DNA from: Lacrimispora sinapis
GTDB taxonomy: Bacteria; Bacillota; Clostridia; Lachnospirales; Lachnospiraceae
Direction: 5' to 3'
NCBI RefSeq assembly: GCF_043633585.1
Contig: NZ_CP141832.1
Coordinates: 868,001 to 932,000 of the forward strand
DNA length: 64,000 bases
Below, one piece after another: positions 9,040 through 18,445 of the stretch (position 1 is the stretch's first letter; every line of letters starts with the position of its first letter). The notes beneath the pieces were generated by a model. It searched no databases and was not told the DNA's origin. It saw only the letters and a program-made list of their open reading frames with translations. A program made the translations under genes and the position numbers.

Positions 9040-9537
9040 ATGATTTCAGTAAAAATTGAGGATATGAAATCCTTTACCTCCAAATTATTTGTAGGGGAAG
9101 TATTTGACCAGTTTCTTGTAAAGGAAGCTTCCATTTCTACGTATAATACATTTACCATAGATGGGACCATAAAAGACGGCTATTACTCCCGCAATGAGCG
9201 GGAAGAACGAAATATAGGAGCATTATCTGCCTGGTCCGCCATAAAACCTTTTTGCTTTTCTCTGATTAAGGGGAAACGGCTTCCTGTGAGCTTCCGCATT
9301 ATATTACTGATGCCAAAGGAAGGGACCGAGCGGTTTCTTGCCTCCAGGAACATAGGTCTTTCAAAAGAACAGGTAAAGGGATTGTACGTAAATATCCGTT
9401 ATGAAGAGGAAAAACTCACCTGCGTGACAGGAACCTCGGTTTCTGTATTTACTCTGGACAAGACGCTGGAGGAAGAGTGGGACCAGGGGTTTAAAGGCTT
9501 TTTAAAACACAATCAAATTTCTTTTATGGAAGAATGA
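9040..9537 (+). CDS. DUF5721-like protein
   Basis: This 165-residue soluble protein begins MISVKIEDMKSF and contains STYNTFTIDG and WSAIKPFCFSLIKGK. I recognise this as the pattern of a Lachnospiraceae-centred uncharacterised family (DUF5721). No catalytic motif is evident. ATG 9040 has GGGAGAAG upstream; an earlier ATG at 9025 is possible. It is expressed separately from htpG, which has its own operator and promoter. Confidence 0.65.
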   Translation: MISVKIEDMKSFTSKLFVGEVFDQFLVKEASISTYNTFTIDGTIKDGYYSRNEREERNIGALSAWSAIKPFCFSLIKGKRLPVSFRIILLMPKEGTERFLASRNIGLSKEQVKGLYVNIRYEEEKLTCVTGTSVSVFTLDKTLEEEWDQGFKGFLKHNQISFMEE

Positions 9538-9542
9538 TATTA

Positions 9543-9569
9543 TTAGCACTCGATGAAAATGAGTGCTGA
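9543..9569 (+). promoter_or_regulatory. CIRCE operator (HrcA binding site) of htpG
   Basis: TTAGCACTC, nine bases, GAGTGCTGA: this matches the CIRCE consensus TTAGCACTC-N9-GAGTGCTAA at 17 of 18 defined positions. CIRCE is the operator of the heat-shock repressor HrcA. It sits 7 bases upstream of the -35 box of htpG, so HrcA control of this Hsp90 is the likely reading. Confidence 0.88.
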
Positions 9570-9576
9570 TTTTCTA

Positions 9577-9605
9577 TTGACATTTTTAGAGCTGCGTATT
9601 AAAAT
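9577..9605 (+). promoter_or_regulatory. Sigma-A promoter of htpG
   Basis: TTGACA (9577-9582), a 17-base spacer and TAAAAT (9600-9605) form a near-consensus housekeeping promoter directly downstream of the CIRCE element and about 87 bases before the htpG start. Confidence 0.75.
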
Positions 9606-9691
9606 ACTGATTGCAGGTGAATTGTGAGAATTCCATGGGAAACATGGAACCGATATAGAGAAATAATAGAATGAGTGAGGAGTGTTCTGAT

Positions 9692-11689
9692 ATGGCAAAA
9701 AGAGGAAGTTTGACAATCAACAGCGAAAATATTTTCCCGATCATTAAAAAGTGGTTGTATTCGGATCATGACATTTTCTACCGTGAGCTGATTTCCAATG
9801 GCTGTGATGCCATCACCAAGCTTAAAAAGCTGGAGATCATGGGAGAATGGGAGAAGCCGGAGGATTTAAAATTCAAGATCGAGGTCACCATTGATTCCAA
9901 TGAAAAGACCATCACATTCCAGGATAATGGAATCGGTATGACCATGGAAGAGGTTGACGAATACATCAATCAGATCGCGTTTTCGGGTGCCCGGGATTTC
10001 CTGGAAAAGTATAAGGACAAGGCCAACGAAGAGCAGATCATCGGTCACTTCGGACTTGGTTTTTATTCTGCTTTCATGGTAGCGGATAAAGTTACCATTG
10101 ACACTTTATCCTATAAGGAAGGTGCAGAACCGGTACACTGGGAATCAGAAGGCGGTACAGAATTTGAGATGGAACCGGGAGATAAGAAAGAATCCGGAAC
10201 CACCATCAAGCTCTATTTAAATGAGGACAGTCTGGAATTCTGCAACGAATACCGTGCGAAAGAGGTTCTTGCCAAATACTGTTCCTTCATGCCCGTAGAA
10301 ATTTATTTAACCAATGCCTCTGCAGAGCCTCAATATGAGACCATTGAAAAGGACGAACTGAAGGAAACAGATACTATTATTGAAACCATCGTAGAGGAAG
10401 CAAAGACCGAGGAAAAAGAAAATGAAAAGGGCGAAAAGGAAGTTGTGGAGATTTCTCCGGCGAAAGAAAAATATAAGATCGCTAAGCGTCCGGTTCCGGT
10501 CAATGATGTAAATCCCCTTTGGAATAAGCATCCAAATGAATGTACCGAGGAAGAATATAAGGCCTTCTACCGCAAGGTATTTAATGATTATAAAGAACCA
10601 TTGTTCTGGATTCATTTGAACATGGATTATCCGTTTAACTTAAAGGGAATTCTCTATTTCCCGAAACTGAATTTAAACTATGACAGTTTGGAAGGAACCA
10701 TCAAGCTTTACAACAGCCAGGTATTTATTGCAGATAACATCAAGGAAGTGATTCCGGAATTCTTAATGCTGTTAAAAGGCGTCATCGACTGCCCGGATCT
10801 TCCTTTGAATGTATCCCGAAGCGCGTTGCAAAACGATGGCTTTGTGAAGAAGATTTCTGATTATATTTCTAAGAAGGTTGCTGATAAGTTAAACGGGATG
10901 TTTAAAACAGACCGCGAAAATTATGAAAAATACTGGGATGACATCAATCCATTTATTAAGTTCGGCTGCCTGAAAGACGAAAAATTTGCTGAAAAGATCA
11001 ACGACTCCATTCTCTTTAAGAACCTGAAAGGAAAGTATTTGACGATTTCCGATTGTCTGGAGGAGAACAAGGAAAAACACGAAAACAGGATTTTCTACAT
11101 CACAGATGAGAAGGAACAGAGTCAGTATATCAACATGTTTAAAGAGGCTGGCCTTGATGCGATCTACATGACTGAGAATATCGACAATCCGTTTATGAAC
11201 TATTTGGAGCAGAAGAATGAGAACGTGAAGTTCCTGTGCATCAATTCTGACTTATCCGATATTTTCAAGGAGGAAGTGAGTGAAGAGGATAAAGAAGCCA
11301 TAAAAGCCGATGCAGAGGCTCTGACCGAGCTGTTCCGCAAGGCTTTGGGAAAAGAAAATCTGGATGTAAAGGTTGAGAAATTAAAGAATGAAAATGTTTC
11401 CTCCATGATCACTGTTTCCGAGGAATCACGCCGTATGCAGGAGATGATGAAGATGTATACCATGCCTGGTATGGATAACTCCATGTTTGGCGGCAATGAG
11501 ACATTGGTTCTCAACTACAATAACAAACTGGTTCAGTATGTTCTGGGACATAAAGAAGGAACTCATACCAATGCCATCTGTGAACAGCTTTATGATCTGG
11601 CGGCATTAAGCCATGGTTCCTTAACACCGGAACGAATGACAAAATTTATTGCCAGAAGCAATGATTTGATGCTTGCAATGGCGGAATAA
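9692..11689 (+). CDS. htpG: Molecular chaperone HtpG (Hsp90)
   Basis: The 665-residue protein has the GHKL ATPase fold: catalytic E32 and N36 in FYRELISNGCDA, then DNGIGM, then GHFGLGFYSAFMVAD. The middle domain carries LYFP and the NVSRSALQ segment; a dimerization domain ends the protein. A charged Glu/Lys-rich linker (about 215-255) separates the N-terminal and middle domains, longer than in E. coli HtpG. ATG 9692 follows AGGAG by nine bases; an ATG 21 bases earlier is the alternative. It is monocistronic, bounded by CIRCE/promoter and a terminator. Confidence 0.96.
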   Translation: MAKRGSLTINSENIFPIIKKWLYSDHDIFYRELISNGCDAITKLKKLEIMGEWEKPEDLKFKIEVTIDSNEKTITFQDNGIGMTMEEVDEYINQIAFSGARDFLEKYKDKANEEQIIGHFGLGFYSAFMVADKVTIDTLSYKEGAEPVHWESEGGTEFEMEPGDKKESGTTIKLYLNEDSLEFCNEYRAKEVLAKYCSFMPVEIYLTNASAEPQYETIEKDELKETDTIIETIVEEAKTEEKENEKGEKEVVEISPAKEKYKIAKRPVPVNDVNPLWNKHPNECTEEEYKAFYRKVFNDYKEPLFWIHLNMDYPFNLKGILYFPKLNLNYDSLEGTIKLYNSQVFIADNIKEVIPEFLMLLKGVIDCPDLPLNVSRSALQNDGFVKKISDYISKKVADKLNGMFKTDRENYEKYWDDINPFIKFGCLKDEKFAEKINDSILFKNLKGKYLTISDCLEENKEKHENRIFYITDEKEQSQYINMFKEAGLDAIYMTENIDNPFMNYLEQKNENVKFLCINSDLSDIFKEEVSEEDKEAIKADAEALTELFRKALGKENLDVKVEKLKNENVSSMITVSEESRRMQEMMKMYTMPGMDNSMFGGNETLVLNYNNKLVQYVLGHKEGTHTNAICEQLYDLAALSHGSLTPERMTKFIARSNDLMLAMAE

Positions 11690-11704
11690 TACTGGTAGAA
11701 TATA

Positions 11705-11749
11705 CAAAGGATCTGTACGCAGGAAAACACTTGGTACAGGTCCTTTTCT
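11705..11749 (+). terminator. htpG terminator
   Basis: AAAGGATCTGTAC pairs with GTACAGGTCCTTT across a 15-base loop and is followed by TCTTG. It lies 16 bases after the htpG stop. Confidence 0.75.
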
Positions 11750-11842
11750 TGATTCTCCTATTGACATCAATGGCGGGTTTCTCTATAATATATGGTAATG
11801 AATACTACATGATAAGTTTCGTGTTAGGAGGAAGATAGAATT

Positions 11843-12685
11843 ATGAGCTATAAAATTATTGGGGACAGCTGCACGGATTTAACTGCAGATTTAAAGAAAG
11901 ATCCCCACTTTCAAATAATTCCCCTGGTATTGCAGGTGGGAAACACTCAAATTGTTGATGATGACACCTTTGATCAGAAAAAGTTTCTGGAATTGGTGAA
12001 GAACAGCAGTGAATGTCCTAAGACGGCCTGTCCTTCTCCGGAACTTTACAAAGAAGCATTTGAATGCGAAGAGGATCAGATTTTTGTAATTACGTTATCG
12101 GAACATTTGAGCGGCAGCTATAACAGTGCGGTTCTGGGCAAAAAGCTGTACGAAGAAGAGCATGGGGAAGATGGAAAAAAGATCGCAGTATTAGGTTCGG
12201 ATTCTGCTTCTTCCGGGCAGTTAAACATTGCTTTATTGGTTCAGTCTCTCTGTCAGGCGTCTCTGCCCTTTGAAGAAATTGAGCAAAGAGCAAGGAATTT
12301 TATAAAGAATATGAAAACCTACTTTGTTTTGGAAAGCCTTGATACCCTGAGAAAAAACGGGCGGCTCACAGGACTTCAGGCATTCTTTGCAACGGCTCTT
12401 AACATCAAACCGGTTATGGGTTCCACCTCCGGTGTTATTATAAAGCTGGACCAGGCAAGAGGGATTAATAAGGCCCTCATACGCATGGTGGAGATTGCGG
12501 TCAAGGAAGCCGGTGATACCAGGGATAAGGTCCTTGCCATCGCTCACTGCAATAACCCGGAACGGGCCGAGTTTGTAAAGCAGGAGATGAGAAAGCGGGC
12601 AGACTTTAAAGATGTGATTATTACCGAGACAGCAGGTGTTGCGACGGTATATGCCAGTGATGGCGGAATCGTCATGTCTTTATAA
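11843..12685 (+). CDS. DegV family fatty-acid-binding protein
   Basis: The 280-residue DegV protein starts IIGDSCTDL and has the lipid-contacting SEHLSGSYNSA motif plus LESLDTLRKNGRL and NIKPVM. In the family it binds a fatty acid and acts as FakB, presenting the acyl chain to the FakA kinase for phosphorylation into membrane lipid synthesis. No fakA-like gene is adjacent. AGGAGG precedes the ATG. Confidence 0.93.
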   Translation: MSYKIIGDSCTDLTADLKKDPHFQIIPLVLQVGNTQIVDDDTFDQKKFLELVKNSSECPKTACPSPELYKEAFECEEDQIFVITLSEHLSGSYNSAVLGKKLYEEEHGEDGKKIAVLGSDSASSGQLNIALLVQSLCQASLPFEEIEQRARNFIKNMKTYFVLESLDTLRKNGRLTGLQAFFATALNIKPVMGSTSGVIIKLDQARGINKALIRMVEIAVKEAGDTRDKVLAIAHCNNPERAEFVKQEMRKRADFKDVIITETAGVATVYASDGGIVMSL

Positions 12686-13165
12686 GCATATATTTGTATG
12701 AAAATATGCAGGATAAGAATATAGCAGGATAAGAGAACAGAAGAATAAGAATCTTGCAGAATAGGAAACGGGCAATATAAGAATTTTACAGGATAGGAAT
12801 TTTGAATTAAAAAAAAGAAATAAGAATTCAGTTTATGAACATTTGTATGTCAGGAAATTACAGAAAGAATCATAAATTAAGGAGCCGGTTGCAGCAAAGA
12901 GAAAAGATTTTTTTCCTTTTTGACGAACCCTGGCTCCTTTTTCAGCCATTTGACAAACCCTTGAAATTTGTGTAAGATAAAAAAATGGGAATTAATTCCA
13001 AACTATTATAAAAGAAAAGTTATGGAAAATAAATGTTATAATCTTATGAACCATGTGGATAACTTGTATTTTGGGGCGAAAATAAGCTTTTTTAATTGAA
13101 AAATGTGGAAAACGTAATGAAAAAAGTAAAATCATGTGGAAATTATTAACAATCAGGAGGCGTCG
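12686..13165 (+). other. 480-base AT-rich intergenic region with degenerate repeats and a terminator
   Basis: No gene is seen. From about 12705 to 12805 there are several imperfect copies of a CAGGATAAGAAT-like unit. A terminator-like hairpin (AAGGAGCCGG at 12879-12888 pairing with TGGCTCCTT at 12931-12939, then T-rich) lies in the middle. The last 200 bases are AT-rich and contain a possible -10 (TATAAT near 13036) for the capA-like gene. Confidence 0.55.
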
Positions 13166-14374
13166 ATGAAGAAAACAGGTGGATGGATGAAAATTCTGGT
13201 TTTCCTTCCCGTATTGCTGTTTGTATTGCTGGCCGGCTGGATCGGGTTAAACGAATGGAAAGAAATAAAGGGGGGAACCGGCTCCTCCGTGGGCACTGGC
13301 AGCGATCAGAGTCTGGCATCTCAGAGCTTAGAACCATCAACAGAGAGTAAAGAAGAAACACAGGCCCTGACTCTGATTTCTTCTGATGGGGAAACGGAAT
13401 CTCAAGCTCAGGAAGAAACACCGGAAAGTCCGTTGGTTCGCCTGCTATTTGGGGGTGACATATTACTTTCTAATCATGTAACTACAGCTTATGATAATGC
13501 AAAAGGCATTACTGGAGTCCTGGATGAAGGATTTCGGACTGAAATCAACCAGTCGGATATTTTTATGGCCAATGAAGAGTTCCCGTTCAGTGACCGTGGA
13601 ACTGCGGCACCGGACAAGCAGTTTACCTTCCGGCTGACACCTTCCAGAGTCTCCATGATGAAAGAGATCGGAGTGGACATTGTAGCACTTGCCAATAACC
13701 ACACGCTGGATTATGGAACCGAAGCGCTCCTTGACACCTGCACCACACTGGAAGGAGCCGGCATTAAATATGTAGGGGCAGGTCCCGACATGAACCGGGC
13801 AAAACAGTTGGAGACCATTAAGGTGCAGGGGAAAACTGTGGGATTTTTAGCGGCATCCAGAGTCTACCCTGATCCTGGCTGGGTGGCAAACAGCAAGAAA
13901 CCCGGTATGGTGAGCGGTTACGATCCTGCCATACTTTTAAAAGAAATCAAAAAAGCGGATGCGGTTTGTGATTATCTGGTGGTTTATATCCATTGGGGAA
14001 TCGAAAGAGATGAAACGCCTCAGGAATATCAGAGGACACTGGGAAAGAAGATTGTGGATGCCGGTGCAGATATCGTGATCGGAAGCCATCCCCATGTGCT
14101 GCAGGGGGTAGAATATTATAATGGAAAGCCGATCTGTTACAGCCTTGGTAATTTTATATTCGGAAGTTCCATTCCTAAAACAGCTCTTTTGCGGGTAAAT
14201 GTGAATTTCGATCAGGGAACCACGGAAATTTCTCTGGTACCGGGAACTTCAAAAGCCGGATACACCAGGTCATTGACAGACGAAGGAGAAAAACAGAAAT
14301 TTTACCAGTATTATCAGGGGATCTCCTTTGGAGTGACGGTGGATGAACATGGAGGGATTCATAACAATCAATAA
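13166..14374 (+). CDS. CapA family metallophosphatase-like envelope protein
   Basis: The 402-residue protein has one N-terminal membrane anchor (about 9-28), a Ser/Glu-rich linker to about residue 95, then a CapA/PgsA-type domain. Motifs seen are FGGDILLSNHV, ALANNHTLDYG, YIHWGIE and GSHPHVLQGVE, which supply metal-binding Asp, Asn and His residues. CapA proteins take part in poly-gamma-glutamate export or cell-surface polymer metabolism, but no pgsB/pgsC is near, so the substrate is unknown. AGGAGG lies five bases before ATG 13166. Confidence 0.88.
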   Translation: MKKTGGWMKILVFLPVLLFVLLAGWIGLNEWKEIKGGTGSSVGTGSDQSLASQSLEPSTESKEETQALTLISSDGETESQAQEETPESPLVRLLFGGDILLSNHVTTAYDNAKGITGVLDEGFRTEINQSDIFMANEEFPFSDRGTAAPDKQFTFRLTPSRVSMMKEIGVDIVALANNHTLDYGTEALLDTCTTLEGAGIKYVGAGPDMNRAKQLETIKVQGKTVGFLAASRVYPDPGWVANSKKPGMVSGYDPAILLKEIKKADAVCDYLVVYIHWGIERDETPQEYQRTLGKKIVDAGADIVIGSHPHVLQGVEYYNGKPICYSLGNFIFGSSIPKTALLRVNVNFDQGTTEISLVPGTSKAGYTRSLTDEGEKQKFYQYYQGISFGVTVDEHGGIHNNQ

Positions 14375-14375
14375 A

Positions 14376-15320
14376 TCATTGGAGGTATCTGTCACCCTGG
14401 CAGATGCCTTTTTCTTTCAGCCGTTTTGCCAGTGTATTGAGTACCAGCCGTTTGTTGCCGCTCCAGAGAGGGGCCAGCAGCAGTTTTTTCGGTCCATCAC
14501 CGCTGATCCGGTGGATAATAACCTCCGGCGGAAGAAGAGCCAGGCAGTCAATGACTAAATCTGTATATTCCTCCAGAGTATAGACGGGAACAAGACCTTT
14601 CTCATACTCTTTGGCCAAATCCGTTCCTTTTAGTATGTGAAGCAGCTGAAGCTTGATGCCGTCTATGCCTCGTTCACCCAGATGAGCCAGATAATGAATG
14701 GTCTCAAAGATCATTTCCCTGCTTTCTCCCGGAAGTCCTAAGATCACATGGGCAATGACCGTAATTCCGGCTTTCTTTAACCGCTTGTAAGCGTCTGAAA
14801 AAATGGGGAGAGAATACCCTCTCCGAATGTAGGCAGCGGTGGATTCATGTATGGTCTGAAGTCCCAGCTCCACCCATACGGGTTTAATCTGATTCAGCTC
14901 TTTTAATAAAAGAAGGACTTCCGGAGAAAGACAGTCAGGTCTGGTGGCAATGGAAAGAATGACCACATCCGGATGAAGGATGGCCTGGGTAAACAGCTCT
15001 TTTAAATAAGAAACAGGGGCATAAGTATTGGTATAGGATTGAAAATAGGCAATATAACGGCCGGAACCTGCTTTTATCTTATTACTCACAGTTTGCTTGG
15101 CAGCCTCGATCTGTTGGGGGATGGAAGCGTGGGCCGAGAAAGATTCTGCAAATTCACCGGAACCGCCGCCGCTGCAAAAGATACAGCCTCTTTGGTCTAA
15201 GGTACCATCCCGGTTTGGACAGGTCATGCCTCCGTCAAGGGCCAGCTTATAAATCTTTTGTCCGTATTGCTGTTTCATTTCATAATCAAGGGAATGGTAT
15301 GGTTTTTCGTTCCAGTACAT
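14376..15320 (-). CDS. TIGR01212 family radical SAM protein (YhcC-like)
   Basis: The 314-residue radical SAM enzyme has the family's cysteine cluster (CPNRDG, then RGCIFCSGGGSGEF near residue 45), and LSIATRPDC, ELGLQT and HVILGLPGE motifs typical of YhcC. ATG 15320 is preceded by GGAGG; a TTG 12 bases earlier is less likely. The family is widespread, and its exact reaction is not settled, with RNA or cofactor modification discussed. It is convergent with the CapA-like gene. Confidence 0.9.
   Translation of the reverse strand: MYWNEKPYHSLDYEMKQQYGQKIYKLALDGGMTCPNRDGTLDQRGCIFCSGGGSGEFAESFSAHASIPQQIEAAKQTVSNKIKAGSGRYIAYFQSYTNTYAPVSYLKELFTQAILHPDVVILSIATRPDCLSPEVLLLLKELNQIKPVWVELGLQTIHESTAAYIRRGYSLPIFSDAYKRLKKAGITVIAHVILGLPGESREMIFETIHYLAHLGERGIDGIKLQLLHILKGTDLAKEYEKGLVPVYTLEEYTDLVIDCLALLPPEVIIHRISGDGPKKLLLAPLWSGNKRLVLNTLAKRLKEKGICQGDRYLQ
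14383..14413 (+). terminator. Terminator of the CapA-like gene, inside the 3' end of the opposite gene
   Basis: AGGTATCTG (14383-14391) pairs with CAGATGCCT (14401-14409), followed by a T-run. The hairpin lies in the last codons of the converging radical SAM gene, so the two genes share these bases. Confidence 0.65.
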
Positions 15321-15500
15321 GGGTGCCTCCAATGTATTTTTTCTGTTATTTCTTTATTATAGAGGGGGACAGAAAGGACTGTCAAATTATTTTATAGGTT
15401 TTTGTAGAATATTGTATTGAAGAAAATTTGAATGGTATGTTATACTTCTAACAAAAAGTATTTTTTTCTGAAACTGAATGGGGAAAAGGAGAGTAAAAAC

Positions 15501-16799
15501 ATGAAAATAACCGATACCTTAAAGCTTCTTGAGTCTGATAAATCCAGAAAACTTATGGCAGCTTTATACGGAGAGAATGGAATTGATGAGAATATTGAAC
15601 GTTACCAGAATCTGCTGTTGAGTTTTGAAAAGAAGTTTCCGGAAGATGATGAGGTACTTTTGTTTTCGGCTCCGGGGCGGACGGAAATCAGCGGAAACCA
15701 TACGGATCATAACCATGGAAAGGTTTTGGCCGGCAGCATCAATTTAGACTGTGTGGGAGCGGCGGCCAAGAATAACAGCAGAATCGTAAACATTGTCAGT
15801 GAAACTTATAATCAGAACTTTACCATAGATCTGGATGATCTTTCTCCAAGCGATATAAAATCCGGAACCATTGATTTAACGAAAGGAATTTTAAAAGGTT
15901 TTCTGGAAGAAGGCTATGAGATCGGCGGATTCGATGCCTACATAACCACCAATGTGATCAGTGCGGCAGGTGTCAGTTCGTCTGCTTCCTATGAGATGCT
16001 TCTGTGTTCCATGATCAACACATTCTTTCATGAGGGCCGTTTGGATGTGGTAAAGTATGCTCATATCGGAAAATTTGCGGAGAATGTTTACTGGAACAAA
16101 TCCTCAGGACTTCTGGACCAGATGGCGTGTGCCGTAGGCGGCCTGATTGCTATTGATTTTAAGAATCCTGCCGCCCCGTCAGTGGAGAAAATCGAATTTG
16201 ATTTTGCATCCAGAGACCACAGCCTAATCATCGTCAACACCGGCAAGGGACATGCGGATTTAAGTGAAGAATATTCCTCTGTTCCGGCAGAGATGAAAAA
16301 AGTAGCTGAATTTTTCGGCAAAGAAGTGTGTGCGGAGATTACAGAAGAACAGGTCATTGAAAACTTGAGTGAAGTCCGGGCTTTTGCCGGAGACCGTTCT
16401 GTATTGCGTGCCCTTCATTTCTTTGAGGAGAATCAGAGGGTCGATAAAGAGATAGCGGCTTTAAAGGAAGGCAGGTTTGAAGATTTCTTACAAAATATCA
16501 CTGCTTCCGGCAATTCCTCCTGGAAATGGCTTCAGAACTGCTTTACCAACACCAGCTATCAGGAGCAGGGAATCACCATTGCGCTGGCCCTGACAGAGCT
16601 TTATCTTGCAGAGAAACACGCCGGTGCATGCCGGGTCCATGGCGGCGGATTTGCCGGTGTCATCATGACCTTGCTGCCCAATGATTTGGCCGAAGATTAT
16701 TGTGCCTATATGGAAAAAGCTATGGGAGAGGGCAGTGCATACCGGATGAGCATCAGACCTTACGGCGCCATTTGTTTTCATGAGATCATAGCCCAATAA
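15501..16799 (+). CDS. galK: Galactokinase
   Basis: The 432-residue GHMP kinase has a galactokinase signature (GRTEISGNHTDHNHG), an ATP loop VSSSASYEMLL, the KSSGLLDQMACAVGG segment with the catalytic aspartate, and CRVHGGGFAGVIM near the C-terminus. It phosphorylates galactose at C1 in the Leloir pathway. ATG 15501 has AAGGAGAG upstream; the longer frame lacks a ribosome site. galE and galT are not in the window. The signature deviates from the usual GEHTDYN (GNHTDHN), so a related sugar is possible. Confidence 0.9.
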   Translation: MKITDTLKLLESDKSRKLMAALYGENGIDENIERYQNLLLSFEKKFPEDDEVLLFSAPGRTEISGNHTDHNHGKVLAGSINLDCVGAAAKNNSRIVNIVSETYNQNFTIDLDDLSPSDIKSGTIDLTKGILKGFLEEGYEIGGFDAYITTNVISAAGVSSSASYEMLLCSMINTFFHEGRLDVVKYAHIGKFAENVYWNKSSGLLDQMACAVGGLIAIDFKNPAAPSVEKIEFDFASRDHSLIIVNTGKGHADLSEEYSSVPAEMKKVAEFFGKEVCAEITEEQVIENLSEVRAFAGDRSVLRALHFFEENQRVDKEIAALKEGRFEDFLQNITASGNSSWKWLQNCFTNTSYQEQGITIALALTELYLAEKHAGACRVHGGGFAGVIMTLLPNDLAEDYCAYMEKAMGEGSAYRMSIRPYGAICFHEIIAQ

Positions 16800-16882
16800 T
16801 AATTGTAAATCCTGCCATAATAGAGTACAATAAGAATAAACAACACAAAGAAAAGAACGTGTAACCAAAGGAGGCAGGCATT

Positions 16883-17530
16883 ATGAAAGAAAAGCATAAT
16901 CTGGTCATTACAATAGGAAGACAGTACGGAAGCGGCGGACGTATTGTAGGCAAAGCACTGGCGAAAGAATTTGGAATTAATTTTTATGATGAAGAGATCC
17001 TGACCCTTACATCCGAACAGAGTGCGGTGGGAGAAGTGTTTTTCCGTCTGGCGGATGAAAAAGCAGGGAACAATCTCCTTTACCGCATCGTAAGCGGATT
17101 AAAGCCGCAGTTAGGGAAGCCTTCTACGGATTCGGATATTGTAAAACCCGAGAATCTGTTCCGTTTCCAGTCTCAGGTTATCAGAGAGCTTGCAGAGGAA
17201 GAGTCCTGCATCATAGCCGGAAGATGTGCAGATTACATTTTGAGCCGGGAAGATGTGAATGTGCCTGGACTGGTGAAGATATTTGTTTATGCGGATAATC
17301 CTACCTTAATCAAAAGAACCATGGATGTGGATAAGGTAGATGAAAAAGAAGCTGCAAAGCGAGTCAAAAGAATCAATAAGGAACGGAAGGAGTATTACCG
17401 TTATTATACCGGTGAAAACTGGGAAGACTGGGACAATTATGACCTGATCATTAACACCAGCTGCATCGACTTAGAGCAGACAGCAGCTCTGATTAAAGAT
17501 TACATTAAGTTAAGAGGCATTGAGGTCTAA
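16883..17530 (+). CDS. Cytidylate kinase-like family protein
   Basis: The 215-residue P-loop kinase has GRQYGSGGRIVGKALA as its nucleotide loop and the FYDEEIL, AGRCADYIL and RVKRINKERKEYY segments of the cytidylate_kin2 (AAA_26) family. These are common in Clostridia beside, or instead of, classical Cmk; the substrate is unproven. AGGAGG precedes the ATG. The gene is followed by a strong terminator. Confidence 0.85.
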   Translation: MKEKHNLVITIGRQYGSGGRIVGKALAKEFGINFYDEEILTLTSEQSAVGEVFFRLADEKAGNNLLYRIVSGLKPQLGKPSTDSDIVKPENLFRFQSQVIRELAEEESCIIAGRCADYILSREDVNVPGLVKIFVYADNPTLIKRTMDVDKVDEKEAAKRVKRINKERKEYYRYYTGENWEDWDNYDLIINTSCIDLEQTAALIKDYIKLRGIEV

Positions 17531-17547
17531 GAGCTTAATGGAGCCAT

Positions 17548-17604
17548 AACAGAAAAAACACCTTGAATCCGGTTTTGCCGGAATGTCAAGGTGTTTTTTC
17601 TGTT
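17548..17604 (+). terminator. Bidirectional terminator
   Basis: AACAGAAAAAACACCTTGA pairs perfectly with TCAAGGTGTTTTTTCTGTT around a GC-rich loop. It separates the plus-strand kinase gene from the converging monooxygenase operon and can serve both. Confidence 0.88.
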
Positions 17605-17612
17605 AAGGTTTC

Positions 17613-17903
17613 TTATAGGATGGTTCTGCAGATATGGAGTTCTGCGGGCTTTTCCGAAAAGTCGGCGGTAGCAGCCATAACCTCTTTAAAATGACTGGAG
17701 TTTGCGTGTCCGTTTAAAGATTCCTGATCTTCCCATTCCTCTACCATGGTTAAAATCTGGGGATTTTTGATATCCTGAAGGAGTTCATAACGGATGCAGC
17801 CCGCATCTTTGGCTCTTGTATTTTCCACAAGACCCTTTGCAAGCCTGATAAATTCTTCTACTTTGTCAGCTTTGATGTAGTTGTTCGCAATTATTTTAAT
17901 CAT
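17613..17903 (-). CDS. Antibiotic biosynthesis monooxygenase (ABM) domain protein
   Basis: This 96-residue ferredoxin-fold protein begins MIKIIANNYIKADKVEEF and has the ABM pattern RYELLQD and MVEEWEDQESLNGHANSSHF, as in YgiN-type quinol monooxygenases. ATG 17903 is preceded by AGGGAGA and lies 20 bases after the nitroreductase stop. With the nitroreductase and MarR regulator it forms a three-gene minus-strand operon, suggesting a role in quinone or electrophile handling. Confidence 0.88.
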   Translation of the reverse strand: MIKIIANNYIKADKVEEFIRLAKGLVENTRAKDAGCIRYELLQDIKNPQILTMVEEWEDQESLNGHANSSHFKEVMAATADFSEKPAELHICRTIL

Positions 17904-17923
17904 CGTCTTTTCTCCCTGGTTTA

Positions 17924-18433
17924 TTACCATTTTTCGTAATGGACTTTTTCCTCTTTGTAACGGTCTACAAATTTATTCTCCTGACCATCCGGATAGCCGA
18001 TGGATATCATGGCAAAAGGCATGATGTGGCCGGGAAGATCAAAAAGACGGCTTATTTCCTGTGGAATGGTTTCTGTAGTGGCTACACCGAGCCATACGCC
18101 GCCAAGCCCTAAGTGAACGGCCTCCAGAAGAATATTCTGGGCAGCTGCTCCCATATCTTCCTCCCAGCCAAGAGCGCCAGGAACTTTAATATCATCTTTA
18201 TTGGCCAGTAACACAATGGTTAATGGAGAACCAGCCACCAATTTGGCATAAGGGGATGTGAGAGAAAGTTTCTCAAGACATTCCTTATCCTGCACAACGA
18301 TGAATTCCCATGGCTGTTGGTTCATGGCTGATGGTGCCTGCATGGCTGCACGCAATAGTCTGTCGATTTTCTCCGGTTCCACCGTTTGATTGGTAAATTT
18401 ACGAATGCTCCTTCGGTTAAAAATTTCCTGCAT
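17924..18433 (-). CDS. Nitroreductase family protein
   Basis: The 169-residue FMN-dependent nitroreductase starts with the classic RRSIRKFTNQ motif, then APSAMNQQPWEFIVV, and ends with SIGYPDG. In the family it reduces nitro compounds or quinones with NAD(P)H. It lies 12 bases downstream of the MarR gene and 20 bases upstream of the ABM gene, so control by that MarR is likely. Confidence 0.92.
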   Translation of the reverse strand: MQEIFNRRSIRKFTNQTVEPEKIDRLLRAAMQAPSAMNQQPWEFIVVQDKECLEKLSLTSPYAKLVAGSPLTIVLLANKDDIKVPGALGWEEDMGAAAQNILLEAVHLGLGGVWLGVATTETIPQEISRLFDLPGHIMPFAMISIGYPDGQENKFVDRYKEEKVHYEKW

Positions 18434-18445
18434 GTTGGGTACCTC

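Noticed and set aside
9543..9569. Hairpin after the DUF5721-like gene read as a terminator
   Set aside because: Sequence and 9-base spacing match CIRCE almost exactly, and a promoter for htpG follows immediately; the T-run is poor.
12705..12805. Degenerate CAGGATAAGAAT repeats as an origin or regulatory array
   Set aside because: Copies are too diverged and unevenly spaced to support a function.
15501..16799. Galactose operon
   Set aside because: galK stands alone; neighbours are a radical SAM protein and a kinase on unrelated transcripts.
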